From assembly GCF_910589235.1 (NCBI RefSeq), contig NC_060963.1, forward strand, positions 8,798,501-8,862,500: a stretch of DNA of 64,000 nucleotides. Reading direction: 5' to 3'. The notes beneath the pieces were generated by a model. The model saw only the letters and a list, made by a program, of their open reading frames with translations, was not told the DNA's origin and did not search any database. The translations under genes and the position numbers were made by a program. Shown here piece by piece: positions 40,441-54,501 of this stretch. Position 1 is the first letter of the stretch. Every line of letters begins with the position of its first letter. The stretch is from Vespa crabro (taxonomy: Eukaryota; Arthropoda; Insecta; Hymenoptera; Vespidae).

Positions 40441-40545
40441 AATAAGATTATTCTTTATAAGATTATTATTTAAATAATCAGAAGAAGATTATTTCTTTAT
40501 ATTATTATATTATCAGATTATAAGAATATTCTTTAAATTAATAGA
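40441..40545. other. Non-array island inside the satellite
   Basis: About 100 bp rich in T (GATTATTCTTTATAAGATTA, ATTATTTCTTTATATTATTA) interrupt the A-rich array. Much of it reads as the array pattern on the opposite strand, so a small inversion or hairpin-derived segment is possible. Confidence 0.7.
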
Positions 40546-41702
40546 ATAGAAAGAATAAAAAGTACAATAATAGGAATAATAAGTATAAAAGAATAATAAT
40601 AATAATAAGAAGAAGAATAATAAGAATAATAATAATAATAATAAGATTAATAAGATTATTAAGAATAATAAGAATAATAATAGGAATCATAAGAATTATA
40701 AGAATAATAAAAAAAAAAAAAAAATAATAATAATAAATATAATAAGAATAATAAGAATAATAAAAATAACAAGAATAATAGGAATAATAATAATAATAAG
40801 AATAATAAAAATAACAAGAATAATAGGAATAATAATAATAAGAATAATAAGAATAAAAATAGGAATAATAACATTAATAAGAATAAAAATGGGAATAATA
40901 AGAATAATAAGAATAATAAGAATTATTATAAGAATATTAAGAAAATAAGACTAATTATAAGGATAATAAGAATAATAAGAATAATAAGAATAACAATAAT
41001 AATAATAATAATATGAATAATAAGAATAACAAGAATTATAAGTATAATAATAATAATAAGAATAATAATAATAATAATAGTAAAGAAAAATAATAAACAT
41101 AATAAGAATAATAAGAATAAGAAAAATAATAAGAACAATAATTAGATTAATAATAATAATAATAAGAATAATAAGTATAATCAGAATAATAATAAGAACA
41201 ATAATAAAAATAATAAGAATAACAACAATAATGAGAATATTAAGAATAATATGAATAATAATAAGAATAGTAAGAATAGCAATAAGAATAATAAGAATAA
41301 TAAGAATAATAAGAATAATAAGAATAATAAGAATAATAAGAATAATAATTATAGTAATAAGAAAAATAAGGCTAATAATAATAATAATAATAATAATAAG
41401 AATAATATGAATAATAAAAATAACAAGAATAACAAGAATAATAAGAATAATAAGAATAGCAATAAGAATAATAAGAATAATAATAATAATATGTATAATG
41501 AGTATAATAATAGGAATAATAAGAATAATAAGAATAGCAATAAGAAAAATATAAATAATAATAAGAATAATAAAAATAATAAGAAGAGTAATAAGAATAA
41601 TAAGGATAATAAGAATAATAAGAATAATAAGGATAATCAGAATATTAATAAGAATAATAAAAATAATAATAAGAATAATAAGAATAAAAAGAATAGTAAT
41701 CG

Positions 41703-41744
<42 letters not shown>

Positions 41745-43549
41745 GACTAATAAGATTAATAAGAATAATAGGAATAATAAGAATAATAATAGGAATAATA
41801 AGATTAATAAGAATTATAACAAGAATAAAAAGAATAATAAGAATAATAAGAATAATAAAAATAGTAATGAGAATAATATGAATAACAATAAGAATAATAA
41901 AAATAATATGAATAATAATAATTATAATAATAGTAATAGGACTAATAAGAATAATAATAAGACTAATAATAATAATAATCATAAGACTAATAAGAATAAT
42001 AAGAATAGTAAGTATAATAATAAGAATAATAAGAATAGTAAGTATAATAATAAGAATAATAAGAATAATAAAAATAATAAGATGAATAATAAGAATAATA
42101 ATAAGAATAAATAGAATAATAATAAGAATAATAAGATTAATAAGAATAATCAGAATATTAATAAGAATAATTAGAATAATAATAAGAATAATGAAAATAA
42201 AAAGTATAATAAGAATTATAAGAATAGTAAGTATAATAATAAGAATAAGAAGAAGAAGAATAATAATGAGAATAATAAGAATCATAAGAATAATAAAAAG
42301 AATAATATTAACAATAAGAATAAAAATAATAAGAATGACAAGAATAATAAGAATAATAAGAATAATAAGAATAATAAGAATTATAACAATAATAAGAATT
42401 ATAAGAATAGTAAGTATAATAATAAGAATAATAAGAGTAATAATAATAATGAGAGTAATAAGAATAATAAGAATAATAATAAGAATAATAAGAATAATAA
42501 GAATAATAAGAATAATAAAAATAGTAATGAGAATAATATGAATGACAATAGGTATAATAAGAATAATATGAATATTAAAAATAATTATAAGAATAATAAT
42601 AGGAATAATAAGAATAATAATAAGACTAATAAGTATAATAAGAATAATCAGAATAATAATAAGAATAAAAAGAATAATAATAATAAGAATAATAATAGGA
42701 ATTGTAAGAATAACAATAAGAATAATAGGATTAACAAGAATAATGAGAATAATAAGAATAATAATAAGAATAGTAAGAATAATAAGAATAATAAGAAGAA
42801 TAATAGGAATAACAAGAATAATGAGAATAATAAGAATAATAATAAGTATAATAATAACAATAAGAATAATATGAATAATAAGAATAATAAGAATAATAAG
42901 AATAACAAGAATAATAGGCATAATAAGAATAATAAGAATAATAATAAGAATAATAAGAAAATAAGAATAATTAGAATGACAAAAATAATAAGATTAACAA
43001 GAATAATAAGAATAATAAGAATAATAAGCATAATAAGAATAATAAGAATTATTAGAATAATCAGATTAATATTAATAAAAAGAATAATGATAAGAATAAT
43101 AAGAATAATATGAATAATAATAAGAATAATAAGAATAATAATAAGAATAATAATAAGAGTAATAAGAATAAGAAGAATGATAAGATAAATAATAAGTATA
43201 ATATGAATAATTGGAATGACTAGAATAATAAGAATAATAAGAATAATAATAGGAATAAAAAGAATAATAATAAGAATAATAAGAATAATAAGAATAATAA
43301 GAATAGTAATTGGAATAATAGGAATGATACGATTAATAGTAACAATAATAGGCATAATAGGAATAATAAAAATAAAAAGAATTATAAGAATAATATGAAT
43401 AATATTAAGAATAATAAGAATTATTCGAATAATAAGAAAATAAGAATAATTAGAATGATAAGAATAATAAGAATAATAAGAATTATAATAGGAATAATAA
43501 GAAAAATAAGAATAATAAGAATAATAAGAAAATAAGAATAATAATAGGA

Positions 43550-46500
43550 AAATAGGAATGATACGAATAATAAGAACAATAATAGGCATATAAAGAGTAA
43601 TAAGAATAATAATAAGAATATTAAGATCAATAAAAATAATAAGAATAATATATATTATAAGAATATTAATAGGAATAACAAGAATAATAAGAGTAATAAT
43701 AAGAATAATAAGTATAATAATAATTATACGAATAATAAGAATAATAAGGACAATAATAGGAATAATAGGAAGAACATGAATAATAATAATAATAAGAATA
43801 AAAATAAGAATAAGAGTAATAATAAGAATAATAAGAGTAATAAGAATAATAAGAATAATAAGAATAATAATTGGAATAATAGGAATAATACGAATAATAA
43901 TAACAATAATAGGCGTAATAAGAATAATAAAAAAATAAGAATAATAATAGGAAAATATGAATGATACGAATAATAAGGACAATAATAGGCAAAATAAGAG
44001 TAATATGTATAATAATAAGAATATTAAGATCAGTAAAAATAATGAGAATAATATGAATTATAAGAATATTAATAAGAATAACAAGAATAATAAGAATAAT
44101 AATAAGAATAATAAGTATAATAAGAATAATACGAATAATAAGAATAATAAGGACAATAATAGGAATAATAGGAATAGCAAGAATAATAATAATAATAAGA
44201 ATAAGAATTGGAATAATAAGAATAATAAGAATAATTATCAGAATAACAAGAATAATAAGAATAATGAGAATAATAATAAGAATAAAAACAAAAATAAGTA
44301 TATTAAGAATAATAGGAATGATAATAGAAATAATAAGAATGATAAGAATAATAATAAAAATAGTAAGAATTATAAGAATAATAAGAATAATAATAAGAAA
44401 AATAAGTATAATAAGAATAATATGAATAATAAGAATAATAGGAAGAACAAGAATAATAATAATGATAAGAATAAAAATAAGAATAAGAATAATAATAAGA
44501 ATGTAAGTATAATAAAAATAATAAGAATAATAATTGGAATAATAGGAATGATACGAATAATAATAACAATAATAGGCATAATAAGAATAATAAGAATAAT
44601 AAGAATTATAAGAATAATAAGAATAATAATCAGAATAACAAGAATAATAAGAATTATGAGAATAATATTAGGAATAATAAGAATAGTAAGAATAATAAGA
44701 ATAATATTAATAATAGGAATTATAAGATTAATAAGAATAATAATAAGTATATTAAGAATAATAATAAAAATAGTAAGAATAATAAGAATAATAATAAGAA
44801 TAATAATAAGAATAAGAATAATAATAGGAATAATAAGAATAATAAGAATAAAAAGAATAATAAGAATAATAATTGGAATAATAGGAATGATAAGAATAAT
44901 AATATCAATAATAGGCTTAATAAGAATAATAAGAATAGTAATAAGAATAAAAAGAATAATAATAAGAATATTAAGAATTATAAGAATAATAAGAATAATA
45001 ACCAGAATAACAATAATAATAAGAATAATGAGAATATTTATAAGAATAATAAGAAAAATAAGAATATTAAGAATAATAAGAATGATAATAGAAATAATTA
45101 GAATTATAAGAATAACAAGAATAATAATAAGAATAATAGGAATAATAAGAATAATAAGAATTATTAGAATGACAAGAATAATAATAATAATAATAAAACT
45201 TACAACAGGAATAATTAGTATAATAAGAATGATAAGTATAATAAGAATAATAATAAGTATAACAAGAATAATGAGAATAATAATAAGAAGAATAATAATA
45301 GGATTAATAAGAATAATGAGAATAATAAGAAGATTAATAAGAATAATAAGAATTATAAGAATAATAAGAATAATAATAAGAATAATAAGAATAATAAGAA
45401 AATAAGAATAATAATAGGAAAATAGGAATGATACGTATGATAAGAACAATAATAGGCATAATAAGAGTAATAAGAATAATAATAAGAATATTAAGATCAT
45501 TAAAAATAATTAGAATAATATGAATCATAAGAATATTAATAGGAATAACAAGAATAATAAGAATAGTAATAAGAATAATAAGTATAATAAGAATAATACG
45601 AATAATAAGAATAATAAGGACAATAATAAGAATAATATGAATAACAAGAATAATAAGAATAATAATAAGAATAATCAAAATAAGAATAAGAATAACAAGA
45701 ATAATAAGAATAATGAGAATAATAAAGCGAATAATTAGAATGATAATAGGAATAATCAAATTAATAAGTATAATAAGTATAATAAGAATAATAAGAATTA
45801 TAAGGATTATAAGAATAATAAGAATAATCAGAATGAAAAGAATAAATAGAATAATAAGAGGAATAAAAAGAATAAAATGAATAATAATAATAATAAAAAG
45901 TATAATAAGAACAACAAGAATAATAGGAAAAATAAGAATAATAATAATAATAATAAGAATAATAATAAGAGTAATAAGAATTAGAAGAATGATAAGATAA
46001 ATAATAAGAATAATATGAATAATTAGAATGACTAGAATAATAAGAATAATGAGAATAATAATAAGAATAATAATAGGAATAATAAGAATAATAAGAATTA
46101 TAAGAATTATAGGAATAATAAGAATAATAATAATAGTAACAATAGGAAATGATAATAGGTATAATTAAAATAATAAGAATAATAAGAATAGTAAGAATAA
46201 AAAGAATTATTAGAATAATCAGAATAATATTAATAAAAAGAATAATAATAAGAATAATAAGAATAATATGAATAATAATAAGAATAATAAGAATAATAAG
46301 AATAATGAGAATTATAAGGATTATAAGAATAATAAGAATAACAAGAATTATAGGAATAATAAGTATAATAATAATATTAATAAGAATAATAATAGGAATA
46401 ATAAGAATAATAAGAATTATAATAATTATAGGAATAATAAGAATAATAATAATAGTAATAAGAATATTAATAAGAGTAATTTGAATAATAAGAATGATAA

Positions 46501-49500
46501 GATAAATAATAAGAATAATACGAATAATTAGAATTATAAGAATAAAAAGAATAATAAGAATAATAATAATAATAATAAGAATAATATGAATAATAAGAAT
46601 AATAATAAGAATAATAGGAATAATAAGAATAATTAGACTGACAAGAATAATAAGTATAATAAGAATAATAAGAATAACAAGAATTATATGAATAATAAGA
46701 ATAATAAGAATGATAAGATAAATAATAAGAATAATATAAATAATTAGAATGACTAGAATAAAAAGAATGATAAGAATAATAATAATAATAATAAGGAGAA
46801 GAATGATATGAATAATAAGAATAATAATAAGCATAACAAGAATAATAAGAATAATAATAAGAATAATAAGAATAATAAAAATATGAATAAGAATAACAAG
46901 AATATTAAGAATAATGAAAATAATAAAGCGAATAATAAGAATGATAATAGGAATAATGAAAATAATAAGTATAATAAAAATAATAAGAATAATAATAATA
47001 ATAAAAAGTAAAATAAGAATAACAATAATAATAGGAATAATAAGAATAATAAGAATAATAATAAGAATAATAATAAGAGTAATAAGAATAAGAAGAATGA
47101 TAAGATAAATAATATGAATAATATGAATAATTAGAATGACAAGAATAAAAAGATCAATAAGAATAATAATAATCATAATAAGAAGAAGAATAACAAGAAT
47201 AATAGGAATAATATGAATAATAAGAATAATAAGAATAATATTAATAATAAGAATTATAAGTATAATAAGAATAATATGAATAATAAGAATAATAAGGACA
47301 ATAATTAGAATAATAGGAATAACAAGAATAATAATAATAATAATAAGAATAAAAATAAGAATAAAAATAAGAATAAGAATAATAATAATAATAATAAGAA
47401 GAATAATGTGAATAATAAGAATAATAATAAGAATAACAAGAATAATAAGAATAATAATAAGAATAATAAAAATATGAATCAGAATAGCAAGAATAATAAG
47501 AATAATATTAATAATAAAAATAATAAGTATAATAAGAATAATATGAATAATAAGAATAATAAGGACAAAAAGAAGAATAATAGGAATAACAAGAATAATA
47601 ATAATGATAAGAATAAAAATAAGAATAAAAATAAAAATAAGAACAATAATAAGAATAATAAGAATAATAAGAATAATAAGTATAATAATAATAATAAGAA
47701 TAATAATAAGAATAATAAGAAAATAAGAATAATAATAGGAAAATAGGAATGATACGAATAATAAGAACAATAATAGGCATAATAAGAGTAATAAGTATAA
47801 TAATAAGAATATTAAGATCAGTAATAATAATAAGAATAATATGAATTATAAGAATATTAATAGGAATAACAAGAATAATAATAATAATTAGAATAAAAAT
47901 AAGAACAAGAATAATAATAAGAATAATAAGAGTAATAAGAATAATAAGAATAATAAGAATAATAAGAATAATAATGGGAATAATAAGAGTAATAAGAATT
48001 ATAAGAATAATCAGTATAATAATCAGAATAACAATAATAATAAGAATAATGGGAATGATAATGCGAACAATAGGAATGATAATAGGAATAATTAAAATAA
48101 TAAGAATAATAAGAATAATAAGAATTATTAGAATAATCAGAATAATATTAATAAAAAGAATAATAATAAGAATAATAAGAATAATAAGAATGATAAGATA
48201 AATAATAAGAATAATATGAATAATTAGAATGACAAGAATAAAAAGAATAATAAGAATAATAAAAATAAAAAGAATAATAAGAATAATAATAGGAATAATA
48301 AGAATAATAAGAATTATAAGAGTAATAGTAAGAAAAATCAGAATTATAAGAATAATAATCAGAATAACAAGAATAATAAGAATAAAGAGAATATATATAA
48401 AAATAATAAGAAAAATAAGAATATTAAGAATAATAAGAATGAGAATAGAAATAATATGAATTATAAGAATAATAAGAATAATAATAAGAATAATAAGAAT
48501 AATACGAATAATAAGAATTATTAGAATGACAAGAATCATAATAATAATAAAAAATATTATAATCGGAATAATTAGAATAATAAGAATAATAAGAATAATA
48601 ATAATAAGAATAATAATATGAAGAATAAGAATAATAAGAATACTAATCAGAATAACAAGAATAATAAAAATAATGAGAACAATTATAAGAATAATAAGAA
48701 AAAAAGTATAATAAGAATAATAATAAAAATAAGAATAGGAATAAGAATTATAATAAGAATAATAATAGGGAAAATTAAGAATAGTAAGTATAATATGAAT
48801 AATAAGAATAAGAAGAATAATAGGAATAATATGAATAATAAGAATAATAAGAATAATAATAAGAAAAATAAGTATATTAAGAATAATAAGAATGTTAATA
48901 GGAATAATAAGAATAATAAGAATTATTAGACTGAAAATAATAATAATAATAATAATAATAAAAATTATAGTAGGAATAATTAGAATAAAAAGAATAATAA
49001 GAATAATAAGAATAAGAATAATACTAGGAATAATAAGAATAATAAGAATAATAAGAAAATAAGAATAATATTAGGAATAATAGGAATGATACGAATAATA
49101 AGAACAATAATAGGCATAATAAGAGTAATAATAATAATAAGAAGAATATTAAGATCATTAAAAATAATTAGAATAATATGAATTATAAGAATATTAATAG
49201 GAATAACAAGAATAATAAGAATAGTAATAAGAATATTAAGTATATTAAGAATAATACAAATAATAAGAATAATAAGGACAATAATAAGAATAATAGGAAT
49301 AACAAGAATAATAATAATAAGAATAAAAATAAGAATAAGAATAATAATAAGAATAATAAGAGTAATAAGAATAATAAGAATAATAAGAATAATAATTTGA
49401 ATAATTGGAATATTACGAATAATAATAACAATAATAGTCATAATAAGAATAATAAGAAAAATAAGTATATTAAGAATAATAAGAATGTTAATAGGAATAA

Positions 49501-52252
49501 TAAGAATAATAATAATAATAATAAGAATAATAAGTATAATAAGAATAAGAAGAATAATAAGAATAACAAGAATAATAATAATAATAAGAATATAATAAGA
49601 GTAAGAATAATAATATGAATAATAAGAATAATAATAAGAATAATAAGAAAATAAGAATAATTAGAATGACAAGAATAATAAGAATAATAAGAATAATAAG
49701 AATAATAATAGGAATAATACGAATAATAATAACAATAATAGTCATAATAAGAATAATAATAATAATAATCAGAATAACAAGAATAATAAGAGTAATGAGA
49801 ATAATAATAAGAATAATAAGAAAAATAAGTATATTAAGAATAATAAGAATGTTAATAGGAATAATAAGAATAATAAGAATAATAATAAGAATAATAAGTA
49901 TAATAAGAATAAGAAGAATAATTAGAATAACAAGAATAATAATAAAAAGAAGAATAAGAATAAGAATAAGAATAATTATAAGAATCATAGGAATAATAAG
50001 AATAATTAGATTGAGAAGAATTATAAGTATAAGAAGAATAATTAGAATGACAAGAATAATAAGAATAATAAGAATAATAATAGGAATCATAAGAATAATA
50101 AGAATAATAAGAATTACAAGAATGATAGGGAAAAAAATAATAATAATAAGAATTATAATAAGAATAATAAGAATAATAATAAGAATAATAAGAATAATAA
50201 TCAGAATAACAAGAATAATAAGAATAATGAGAATAGTAATAAGAATAATAAGAAAAATAAGAATATTAAGAATAATAAGTATAATTAGAATGACAAGAAT
50301 GATAATAATAATGAAAATTATAATAGGAATAATAAGACTTATAAGTATAATAAGAATAATAATAAGAATAATAAGACTTATAAGTATAATAAGAATAATA
50401 ATAAGAATAATAAGAATAAGTGAATAATGATATGAAAATATGAATGATACGAATAACAAGAACAATAATAGGCATAATAAGAGTAATAACCATAATAATA
50501 AGAATATTAAGATCAGTAAAAATAATAAGAATAATATGAATTATAAGAATATTAATAGGAATAACAAGAATAATAAGAATAATAATAAGAGTAATAAGTA
50601 CAATAAGAATAATGCGAATAATAATAATAATAAAGACAATAATAAGAATAATAGGAATAACAAGAATAATAATAATAATAAGAATAAAAGTAAGAATAAG
50701 AATAATAATAAGAATAATAAGAGTAATAAGAATAATAAGCATAATAATAAGAATATTAAGATCAGTAAAAATAATAAGAATAATATGAATTATAAGAATA
50801 TTAATAGGAATAACAAGAATAATAAGAATAATAATACGAGTAATAAGTACAATAAGAATAATGCGAATATTAAGAATAATAAGGACAATAATAAGAATAA
50901 TAGGAATAACAGGAATAATAATAATAATAAGAATAAAAGTAAGAATAAGAATAATAATAAGAATAATAAGAGTAATAAGAATAATAAGAATAATAAGAAT
51001 AATAATAGGAATAATAAGAATAAAAAGAATAATAAGAATAATAAAAAGAATAATAAGAAAATAAGACTTATAAGTATAATAAGAATAATAAGATTAATAA
51101 TAAGAATAATAAGAATAATAAGAATAATAAGACAATAAGAATAGTAATAGGAATAATAGGAATGATACGAATAATAAGAACAATAATGGGCATAATAAGG
51201 GTAATAAGAATAATAAGAATTATACGAATAATAAGAATAATGAGAATATTTATAAAAATAATAAGAAAAATAAGAATATTAAGAATAATAAGAATGATAA
51301 TAGAAATAATATGAATTATAAGAATAATACGAATACTAATAAGAATAATAAGAATAATACGAATAATAAGAATTATTAGAATGACAAGAATCATAATAAT
51401 AATAATAAAAATTATAATCGGAATAATTAGAATAATAAGAAAAATAAGAATAATAATAATAAGAATAATAATATGAAAAATAAGAATAATAAGAATAATA
51501 AGAATAATAAGAATACTAATCAGAATAACAAGAATAATAAGAATAATAAGAAAAAAAAGTATAATAAGAATAATAATAAAAATAAGAATAAGTATAAGAT
51601 TTATAATAAGAATAATAAGAATAATAATAGGAAAAATTAAGAATAGTAAGTATAATATGAATAATAAGAATAAGAAGAATAATAGGAATAATATGAATAA
51701 TAAGAATAATAAGAATAATATTAATAATAAGAATAATAAGAATAATAATAAGAATAATAAGGACAATAATAAGAATAATAGGAATATCAAGAATAATAAT
51801 AATAAGAAGAATAATAATAAGAATAAGAATAATAATAGGAAAAATAAGAATAACAAGAATAATAAGAATAATAATAGGAATAATAAGAATAAGAATTGGA
51901 ATAATAAGAATAATAATCAGAATAAGAAGAATAATAATCAGAATAAGAAGAATAATAAGAATAATGAGATTTATAATCAGAATAATAAGAAAAATAAGAA
52001 TATTAAGAATAATAAGAATGATAATAGGAACAATAAGAAAAATAAGTATAATAAGAATAATAAGAATTATAAGAATAATAAGACTAATAATATGAACAAT
52101 AAGAATATTAAGGATAATAATAGGAAATATAAGAATAACAATAATAATAAGAATAATAATAGGAATAATAAGAATAAGAATTGGAATAATAAGAATAATA
52201 AGAATAATAAGAATAACAAGAATAATAGGAATAATTAGAATAATAATAATAA

Positions 52253-52306
<54 letters not shown>

Positions 52307-53707
52307 GTATAAGATTATTAAGAATAATAATAAGAATAATAAGAATAATTATAAAAATAATAAGAATAATATGAATAATTAGAATGACAAGAATAAGAAG
52401 AATAATAAGAATAATAAGAATAATAATAAATATAACAAGAATAATAGAAATAATAAGTATAATAATATTAATAAGAATAATAATAGGAATAATAAGAATA
52501 ACAAGAATAATATGAATAATAATAAGAATAATAAGAATAATATGAATAATAAAAAGAATAATAAAAATAATAAAAATAACAAGAATAATAGGAATATTAA
52601 GAAAAGTAAGAATAATAGGTGTAATAATAGGAATAATAGGAATAATAAGAATAATAAGAATTACAAGAATGATAGGGAAAAAAATAATAATAATAAGAAA
52701 TATATTAAGAATAATAAGAATAATAATAAGAATAATAAGAATAATAATCATAATGAGAATAATAAGAATTATAAGAATAATAAGAATAATAAGAATAATA
52801 AGAATAATAATAATAAAAAGAAGAAGAATATGAATAATAAGAATAATAATAAGAATCATAGGAATAATAAGAATAATTTGATTGAAAAGAATTATAAGAA
52901 TAAGAAGAATAATAATAAATATAACAAGAATAAAAAGAATAATAAGAATATTAATAATAATAATAGGAAAAATAAGAATAACAATAATAATAAGAATAAT
53001 AATAGGAATAATAAGATTAAGAATTGGAATAATAAGAATAATAATCAGAATAAGTAGAATAATAATCAGAATAAAAAGAATAATAAGAATAATGGGAATA
53101 ATAATCAGAAAAATAAGAAAAATAAGAATATTAATAATAATGAGAATGATAATAGGAACAATAGGAAAAATAAGTATAATAAGAATAATAAGAATTATAA
53201 GAATAATAAGAATAATAATAAGAATAATAAGAATAATTAGAATGACAAGAATAATAATAATAATGAAAATTATAATAGGAATAATAAGAATAATAATAAT
53301 AATAAGAATAATAAGAATTATAAGAATAATAAGAATAATAAGAATAATAAGAATAATAAGAATAATAAAATTAACAAAAATAATAGGAACAATAAGAATA
53401 ATAAGAACATTAATAAGAAGAATAATAATAATAATAAGAAGAAGAATATGGATAATAAGAATAATAATAAGAATCATTGGAATAATAAGAATAATTAGAT
53501 TAAGAAGAATTATAAGAATAAGAATAATAATAATAAATATAACAAGAATAATAAGAATAATAAGAATATTAAGAATAATAATAGGAAATATGAGAATAAC
53601 AATAATAATAAGAATAATAATAGGAATAATAAGAATAAGAATTGGAATAATAAGAATAATAAGAATAATAAGAATAACAAGAATAATAGGAATAATTAGA
53701 ATAATAA

Positions 53708-53745
<38 letters not shown>

Positions 53746-54400
53746 GTAATAATAATAATAAAAAGTATAAGATTATTAAGAATAATAATAAGAATAATAA
53801 GAATAATTATAAGATAATAATAAGAATTATATGAATAATTAGAATGACAAGAATAAGAAGAATAATAAGAATAATAAGAATAATAATAAATATAACAAGA
53901 ATAATAGGAATAATAAGTATAATAATATTAATGAGAATAATAATAGGAATAATAAGAATAATAAGAATAATAAGAATAATAAAAAGAATAATAAGAATAA
54001 TAAGAATTATAAGAATAATAAGAATAATAATAAGAATATTAAGAATAATAAGAATAATATGAATAATAAAAAGAATTATAAAAATAATAAAAATAACATG
54101 AATAATAGGAATATTAAGAATAATAAGAATAATAGGAATAATAATAGGAATAATAATAGGAATAATAAGAATTATAATAGCAATGATAAGAATAATAAGA
54201 ATAATAATAAGAATAATAAGAATAATAAGTATAATAAGAAAATAAGAATAATAATAGGAATAATAGGAATGATACGAATAATAAGAACAATAATGGGCAT
54301 AATAAGAGTAATAAGAATAATAATAAGAATATTAGGATCAATAAAAATAATAAGAATAATATGAATTATAAGAATATTAATAAGAATAACAAGAATAATA
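43550..54400 (+). repeat. Dispersed higher-order modules of about 230 bp in the satellite
   Basis: A recognisable module contains GGAATGATACGAATAATAAG, then AACAATAATAGGCATAATAA, GAGTAATAA, TTAAGATCA and later ATTAATAGGAATAACAAG in fixed order. Copies sit near 43556, 43960, 45427, 47747, 49086, 50445, 51160 and 54268, some partial. Spacings are unequal (for example about 2320, 1340, 1360 and 3100 bp). The order of rare C-bearing words shows common descent, not chance. Confidence 0.85.
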
Positions 54401-54470
54401 AGAATAAGAAGATTATTAAGAATAATATGAATAATAATAAGATTAACAAGAATAATTTGAATATTAATGA

Positions 54471-54501
<31 letters not shown>

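Noticed and set aside
45761..47770. 669-codon minus-strand open frame (and other long frames across 30.7-64 kb)
   Set aside because: The triplet period of the satellite keeps one frame free of stops. The products are only Ile/Leu or Asn/Lys strings with no gene signals, so they are artefacts.
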